From Saprospiraceae bacterium (GTDB lineage Bacteria; Bacteroidota; Bacteroidia; Chitinophagales; Saprospiraceae), in assembly GCA_014379665.1 (NCBI GenBank), contig JACMLK010000242.1, forward strand, positions 1 through 7,169: a DNA stretch of 7,169 nucleotides, written 5' to 3'. Under the pieces are notes generated by a model that ran no database searches, was not told where the DNA came from, and saw nothing but the letters and a program-made list of their open reading frames with translations. The translations under genes and the position numbers were made by a program. This document shows positions 1 through 4,600 of this stretch, piece by piece (within the stretch, counting starts at the first letter, position 1; every line of letters starts with the position of its first letter).

Positions 1-152
1 GGAAACAGCACCGTATTTTTTAAAGCCAGGATAGGCATGATATCTTTATAAGCGTCTTCAAATTTCAGTTCGTCGTCTCCCATACTGAATACCGGGATGA
101 CGTCCCCTTCTTCCTTCATATCACCCATCATATATATATTTCTGTCAAACAT
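1..152 (-). CDS. lon: ATP-dependent Lon protease, N-terminal end only (cut by the window edge)
   Basis: Fifty codons are visible before the gene leaves the window at base 1. The tail of the fragment, PILALKNTVLFP (residues 40 to 51, the last codon incomplete), matches the conserved start of the Lon substrate-binding domain, usually P-[IV]-LPLRN-x-V-x-FP. The preceding ~38 residues are acidic and Met-rich, like the variable leader of Bacteroidota Lon proteins. Family knowledge: Lon is a cytoplasmic AAA+ serine protease of about 800 residues that degrades misfolded and regulatory proteins; the ATPase and Ser-Lys protease domains would lie outside the window. Start choice: ATG at 152 is the first ATG after an in-frame TAA at 168-170. 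ATGs at 131, 128 and 116 are alternatives, and no Shine-Dalgarno site separates them. LPLRN reads LALKN here, a mild departure. A promoter and a dyad lie just upstream. Identification rests on a short conserved stretch but is fairly secure. Confidence 0.85.
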   Translation of the reverse strand, partial: MFDRNIYMMGDMKEEGDVIPVFSMGDDELKFEDAYKDIMPILALKNTVLF

Positions 153-183
153 TCTTATTGCTTTTTGTTAAGATGATCTGAAC

Positions 184-199
184 AAGGTGTAATCACCTT
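184..199. promoter_or_regulatory. Perfect dyad AAGGTG-TAAT-CACCTT in the lon leader
   Basis: A 6-bp perfect inverted repeat with a 4-base spacer lies between the predicted lon transcription start (about 203) and the lon start codon at 152. It would either be a hairpin near the 5' end of the lon mRNA or a dimeric repressor operator just downstream of the promoter. No T-run follows it on the minus strand, so it is not a terminator. The regulator, if any, cannot be named from this sequence. Confidence 0.45.
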
Positions 200-208
200 A
201 TCCGTCAT

Positions 209-237
209 CAAAGGTATCAGACAATATATATACCAAA
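209..237 (-). promoter_or_regulatory. Bacteroidota-type promoter for lon
   Basis: On the minus strand a TTTG (234-237) is followed after 17 bases by TACCTTTG (209-216). This fits the Bacteroidota housekeeping sigma consensus TTTG/TTG, 17-23 bases, TAnnTTTG exactly. Transcription would start near 202-205, giving lon a leader of roughly 50 bases. The match and spacing are seen directly; promoter activity is inferred. Confidence 0.7.
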
Positions 238-373
238 CAGAAAATACTATCTAAAAAGCATCAATTTGTCAGATATAATGACATTGGAGGACAAAGTGGC
301 AGTATGAGTGCATAAAAAGAGCACTAAAACTATTCGGACCATATTGACGCTGGTGAATAATCAATGCAGTGTC

Positions 374-427
374 TGATAAGTTTTAGCTATGGTCTTATCA
401 TGTCACATCATTTAAATATCATAGCTA
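374..427. other. Interleaved inverted repeats with pseudoknot topology
   Basis: TGATAAG (374-380) is complementary to CTTATCA (394-400). TAGCTATG (384-391), inside that first loop, is complementary to CATAGCTA (420-427). The arms are interleaved, so the two stems (7 and 8 bp) could form an H-type pseudoknot with connecting loops of 3, 2 and 19 bases, or could act as alternative hairpins. Arms this short can occur by chance in a few hundred bases, and no promoter or terminator brackets the element, so a structured RNA is only a possibility. Confidence 0.25.
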
Positions 428-441
428 GATAGTCAATGTTT

Positions 442-584
442 CGTGAAAGGATGGATGGATTACGATCGTAGTATCATGGGACTAATATGGGAGGAACGTG
501 GGAGGATTATGCTACGATCATGGGAGGATCATGCTAGTATCGTCGGGACAACGTCGAGGCAACGTCGGGACAACGTCGGGACAA
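442..584. repeat. Diverged 11-bp tandem repeat, about 13 units
   Basis: Sequence from 442 to 584 falls into 11-bp units in constant phase. The last four units (541-584) read CGTCGGGACAA; three are identical and the one at 552-562 has two changes. Units before 541 are more degenerate and follow roughly YRTGGGAGGAW, with good copies at 486, 497 and 519 and a two-mismatch copy at 442. Units at 508 and 530 share a variant (YATGCTA.. form), so part of the array also repeats at 22 bp (498-519 against 520-541, four mismatches). Units at 453 and 464 are poor. Because 11 is not a multiple of 3 and stops occur, this is not coding. The period is close to one helical turn, so every unit would face the same side of the DNA. 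A perfect palindrome TACGATCGTA sits at 461-470. Function unknown. Confidence 0.75.
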
Positions 585-704
585 CCCCACCTATGTGATG
601 AATGAACCTTATATTTTTGCAAACTTTTTTGTGTTAGACTTTTCCATATAAAAACAAAATTTCATGGATTTAGGTTCCCTTTTTTTATCCAGGAAAAGAT
701 CATT

Positions 705-884
705 TCATTGTAATAAATTCCTCCCTGCCATAGGTGTTAATAATTTTAAAGGGGGCATGCGTATATCTTGATTAAGCTCTTTGAGCAGGACTTTCAAATC
801 AGGGTATTCGGAAAACCGGATAAACCAAGGACTGACCAGTGCCGAACTTATTTGAATATACCTGAAGAAAAAAAGGAGGTGATT
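705..884 (-). pseudogene. Possible C-terminal relic of a decayed gene (low confidence)
   Basis: A minus-strand frame is open from just after a TAA in the terminator loop (around 885) to a TGA at 705-707. Its middle reads like genuine protein: a hydrophobic/aromatic stretch SPWFIRFSEYPDLKVLL followed by an amphipathic KELNQ segment. The style resembles the ends of some TPR-type proteins, where a short '..PxFxxLLKxL..' helix closes the chain, but this is an impression and not an identification. There is no suitable start codon upstream, because the operon terminator blocks the frame. An internal ATG near 756 would leave only about 16 residues. It could be the tail of a gene whose front was removed when the secreted-protein operon arrived, or a chance open frame. 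Confidence 0.2.
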
Positions 885-897
885 TTACACCACCTCC
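868..897 (-). terminator. Intrinsic terminator of the secreted-protein operon
   Basis: Read on the minus strand, GGAGGTG (897-891) and CACCTCC (881-875) form a perfect 7-bp GC-rich stem with a 9-base loop, followed at once by seven Ts (874-868). It lies about 36 bases after the stop codon of the small secreted-protein gene, as expected for a Rho-independent terminator. On the plus strand no T-run follows the stem, so it should act in one direction only. Confidence 0.88.
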
Positions 898-932
898 CGG
901 ATATGCAGAAAATTTTTACCGTGTGCGGCTAT

Positions 933-1649
933 TTATCTGACTATAATCAACTTTTTAGCAAATGGATAATTATTTGCCAATCCTTTGACTATATAACTTC
1001 CGCATGCTAAATGAGATAGATCAAGACTATTGTCTTTAAGTTCGGGCATAATCTGGATTAATTTTCCATGAATATTTAATATTTGCAATTGGGAAAATTG
1101 GTGATTTTCAGGAGTAATTTTAATTAATCCTGAAGTAGGATTAGGTGACAAATTTAAAATATCTCCCTTTGCAAGATCTTCGGAGGATGAAGTAATTACT
1201 GCTGCAAAACTTTGAATACAAGATATACCATCCTTCTTATAAGTTCCACCGTTATCGCAAAATGCATCAATTGGTTTGTAGGAAACTGTAATATTATTGC
1301 TTTGGACAATCATACCGTTCGGTAATTGTATTCTAAACTTATACGCTTCTCCCGGTGCAAAACCTTCAAATGTTCCATTTGCACCTGTTGCAGCTATGGC
1401 AGTAGCCGCATTTTGCCATGTTGTAAAACCGGCGCACTTTTGACCTGATGTAGAATTAAAAACTACAATTATGTATGTACCGGAAGGTAGAGGTGCACCA
1501 TTGAAAGTCGGAATTACACCTTGCCCAAAAGTTATGGTAGCATTGTCACCACTAGTTGGTACACAATCAGTTGGCTGAGTAACACCTTGATAAGTGCAAA
1601 ATGACAATAATATTATTAATAATAACAATTTTAATAAAAGTGTTTTCAT
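933..1649 (-). CDS. Small secreted T9SS-sorted protein with a single 'NATI...KDG' beta module
   Basis: The 238-residue protein has three visible parts. Residues 1-25 are a signal peptide: MKTLLLK, then a Leu/Ile-rich core, with likely cleavage after VTQ. LSFC near its end is not a good lipobox, so secretion by signal peptidase I is favoured. Residues 32-151 form a beta-rich module starting SGDNATITF and ending YKKDGISC, and the upstream giant protein carries two relatives of it. Residues 165-238 are a type A T9SS sorting domain with the marks LSPNPTSG, NIHGKLIQ, CGSYIVKG and a basic end KKLIIVR. Such domains send proteins across the outer membrane and are usually clipped on attachment to the surface. 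The ATG follows the giant gene's stop by 40 bp with no promoter consensus between, so co-transcription is likely; the leader is A/T-rich without a Shine-Dalgarno site. No catalytic motif is seen and the binding target is unknown. A small accessory or matrix subunit for the larger protein is my inference. Confidence 0.9.
   Translation of the reverse strand: MKTLLLKLLLLIILLSFCTYQGVTQPTDCVPTSGDNATITFGQGVIPTFNGAPLPSGTYIIVVFNSTSGQKCAGFTTWQNAATAIAATGANGTFEGFAPGEAYKFRIQLPNGMIVQSNNITVSYKPIDAFCDNGGTYKKDGISCIQSFAAVITSSSEDLAKGDILNLSPNPTSGLIKITPENHQFSQLQILNIHGKLIQIMPELKDNSLDLSHLACGSYIVKGLANNYPFAKKLIIVR
936..1157 (-). other. T9SS C-terminal sorting domain of the small protein
   Basis: Residues 165-238 carry the usual three conserved blocks of the type A sorting domain (TIGR04183-like): PNPTSG near its start, a middle IHGKLI block, and a GSYIVKG strand followed by a Lys-rich last strand. 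Residue C216 lies in the 'L-A-C-G-S-Y' turn, where Ser, Pro or Thr is more usual. Confidence 0.88.
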
Positions 1650-1689
1650 TTTAATGATGATTTATTGGTTAAAAATAATTGAAATTGAA

Positions 1690-4600
1690 TTAATTAGTAA
1701 TGAGTACCTTTTTATAATATTTCCGGTTGTCAAGGTTGATTCTGAATAAATAAACACCAGAATGAAGTGATTGAACTGGAATACTAAAATCATTTGTTTC
1801 AGGATTTTGACTATCAAATTTCTGAACCATTTTACCTTGCCCGTCAAATATAGATATTTCAACATTTTGTGGAATTTCATTAGATAAAAACGATACATTA
1901 ACCCATTGAGATGTTGGATTAGGGTAGATCAAAATATCCTGATTTTTTTCTTCAGCAACTTTTTCAAGATGCGCAGCATAGTAAATACCATCCCTTGTAT
2001 AGATGTTATCAGCATCCTTAAACTTAATATTCATATCATAAAATCTTCCATCATGGGACTTGATCTTAAATATCATTGGTTCTGATTCCAATAACCCCTC
2101 AATGACATCACCAGTATGTAAATCATCCCCCCATACAGGCATACCTATGGCGGTGCCATCATACTTCCACTTCCCACAAAGCATCCCTGAAGAATTAAAT
2201 ACATAAATGATATCTTCGGGTAGAAGAAATGATTCACACACTTGTTGCGTGAATACGATTGTAGCATTATTCCCTGAATTTAATGGTTCGATATTATATG
2301 GCATTTCAGTACTCCTGCTGTAAACCACTTCCTGATGAAACGGATTACAATTTCCTGAGCAGTTATATGTAAACGATGCATTATTGATTCCTCTCACATG
2401 ATAACCAAAACCCGGTTTAAGGCACTTTAAATCATCAATCATCGCACTTGGAATATAACTCTTACCATCCTGGTCTTTAATTATTACAATTGAAGACGCA
2501 ATTGATGACCATTGCGAGGCAGGTGAATTTCCGTTTTCGCACAAATTGCTAATGATTTTCCACTCACTGCTGACACTAATTGGGTTGGCTGATGGCTCTG
2601 TTTTTGTTCCTGTAATAGATAGTGTTGTGCTTTCAATCATTCTTATCTGATAACCTTTTTTCACATCCCAGTTGCCTAAATCATTAATACCTTGTGAAGG
2701 AATAGCTGATTTACCTTTTTCATCCTTGATCAAAACAACCTTATTGCCCAACGAAGCCAGTAGTGCTAACATATCGGGATTATCCGGGTTCACATATGAA
2801 GAAATAGTATTCCAGTTTTGTCGAAGAGTTATAATTTGTGTTACTTTATTTGATGTTTTAAGACTCTTTAATAAACTTAATCCATCTTTTTTCCACTTAT
2901 CTGTAGCATCTCTCGGAAATTGGGGTGGGTCTTCAAATGTTGCCTGAACTGGGTATTCTTTTGATTCACTTCCTCTCCAGACTATAAACTGAAACTGTTC
3001 GTTTAGGTTAAACCCATTTTTGGATGGAGGGTTGGCATCATTTCCAAATGCGGCTATGGATATTACACTTCCTTTCCATTCTTCAAAATTTGAACATATT
3101 AACTGGCCGTCCCTATTAAAAAATATACCAATAAAATCACCGCTTTTCAAAGCCATACCACCTATTTCAGAAATCACATTTAAAGGGACTATGATTGTGT
3201 GGTTTTGTCCAGTCGGTAATTTTGGCCATGGAGGTGTTGAACTTCCTCCCCCTGGTGTAAACAATCTGCAACACCAATACCAGCACTTATCTGAAGGGTT
3301 GTAATATCTGATATATATCTTGTATGTTCCAGTAGAAGGTAATGCAGCATTCAGGTTATTCCCTGTACCCAATTGCGTACTTTCTCTAAACCACGTTATG
3401 TTTTGATAAGTACTTGTAGTGCTTAATGTATAATTAGCACCTGATTGAGTAATATTTATCCTGTCGCTGCATAAAGCAGGATTACACGACCAAAATCGAT
3501 AGCAGCACATTCGCCAACCTATTCCGGGCACAAAAAATCTAACCGTAACTGTTCTGTATTCACAGGTAGTAGGTACAGGATAGAAGGTACTTTCAACCCC
3601 GGACCCAAGGGATTGACTGGTTTCGTCAATGATCCAGCTCATATTCTGATATGTCTGGTCAAGTGAAAACTTATATCCACTTCCATCTACATAGTTTATT
3701 TTTATTAAGTCACAATTAAAGGGATTACAAAAATATACCAACCTGCAGCATATCCTCCACCTACCAGATGCATCTTTGTATTTTACAGAAATCCATCGTG
3801 TAATACAATTGACAGGATATGGTACAGAAATGGTTGAAGAAGTACCTAAAATAGTATTAGGTGCATCATCAAAATACCAACTTATATTTGTCGCTCCTGA
3901 TTCTTCCAGATGGAACTGCCCGTTGTCGTTAGAAAAGCCATAATAAATGTTACCAAAACAATCATCAGGTGCACATAAGTAGATTCTCAAACAACAAATC
4001 CAGTATCTCGTACCGTCAAAATATCTGACACTGATGGTACGCCATCCACATGGATTTACAGGAAGAACAAAGTTACTTGTAGCTGTTGTACCAAGACTTT
4101 GACCCGTTTCGTCCAATGTCCAACTTATATCTGAAAATCCGGCAGAAAGATTAAACTGATATCCGGAATTCTGAACAAACTTCCAGCCAATACTGGTACA
4201 GGAAAACGGGTTCCCTCCGCGCATTGTAATACATTTATACGCCAGACATCCGTTAGGTTTCAGATAAGGAAAGCAAATAACGTAATCTTTATTTTGTGGC
4301 AAAGCAACAGTGAGATTGGCAAGCCCTGCACTATTCGTCACAGGTACATCATCAACCAACCATGGCTGGCCTTGAGCAATTGTTATATTATTACTCTCGA
4401 TAATATATTCCATTGTACTCTCATTGCCACCAAACTTTGGTCTCAACATACCATCATGAGGTTCAAATACAGGTGTGCATGGGTCTAAATGAACAAACCA
4501 GCAATAACAATATATAAAACATCCTATTTTTATTTCTACACATATAATATAATTTCCATAATGCGGGTATGAGTAATTAATGCTCTGTGCCGCAGATGTT

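Larger units (their letters stand above)
238..867. other. Intergenic region between lon and the secreted-protein operon
   Basis: No credible intact gene is visible on either strand. The stretch holds the 11-bp tandem array (442-584), the inverted repeats at 374-427, and a possible coding relic at 705-884. The rest (about 238-370 and 585-700) is AT-rich with homopolymer runs and stops in every frame, and I see nothing further there. Its length is unusual for a spacer between two same-strand transcription units, which suggests decay of a former gene or a structured or repeat-carrying locus. Confidence 0.7.

Noticed and set aside
307..325. Hairpin AGTGC/GCACT
   Set aside because: Five base pairs with a 9-base loop is expected by chance, and nothing around it suggests a terminator or operator.
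442..584. CRISPR array
   Set aside because: The units are 11 bp and directly adjacent, with no spacers of 25-40 bp and no cas genes nearby.
612..619. Plus-strand TATTTTTG matching TAnnTTTG
   Set aside because: There is no TTTG/TTG element 17-23 bases upstream and no gene downstream, so a chance match in AT-rich sequence is likely.
768..1010. Plus-strand open frame of 80 codons
   Set aside because: It starts at a TTG, runs through the minus-strand terminator and then antisense to the end of the small secreted-protein gene. It has no recognisable domain.
1596..1649. Lipobox in the small protein's signal peptide (LSFC)
   Set aside because: Phe before Cys does not fit [AGS]-C, and a T9SS sorting domain normally goes with a type I signal peptide.
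1662..1898. Minus-strand open frame of 78 codons between the two secreted-protein genes
   Set aside because: Most of it lies inside the giant gene's sorting domain in another frame, and that domain is clearly the real product.
2672..3304. Two plus-strand frames of 91 and 94 codons (2672-2947, 3020-3304)
   Set aside because: Both are antisense to well-supported coding sequence of the giant gene and lack any family resemblance.
4294..4488. Plus-strand frame of 64 codons
   Set aside because: It is antisense to the PKD-like part of the giant gene, with no domain and no promoter.
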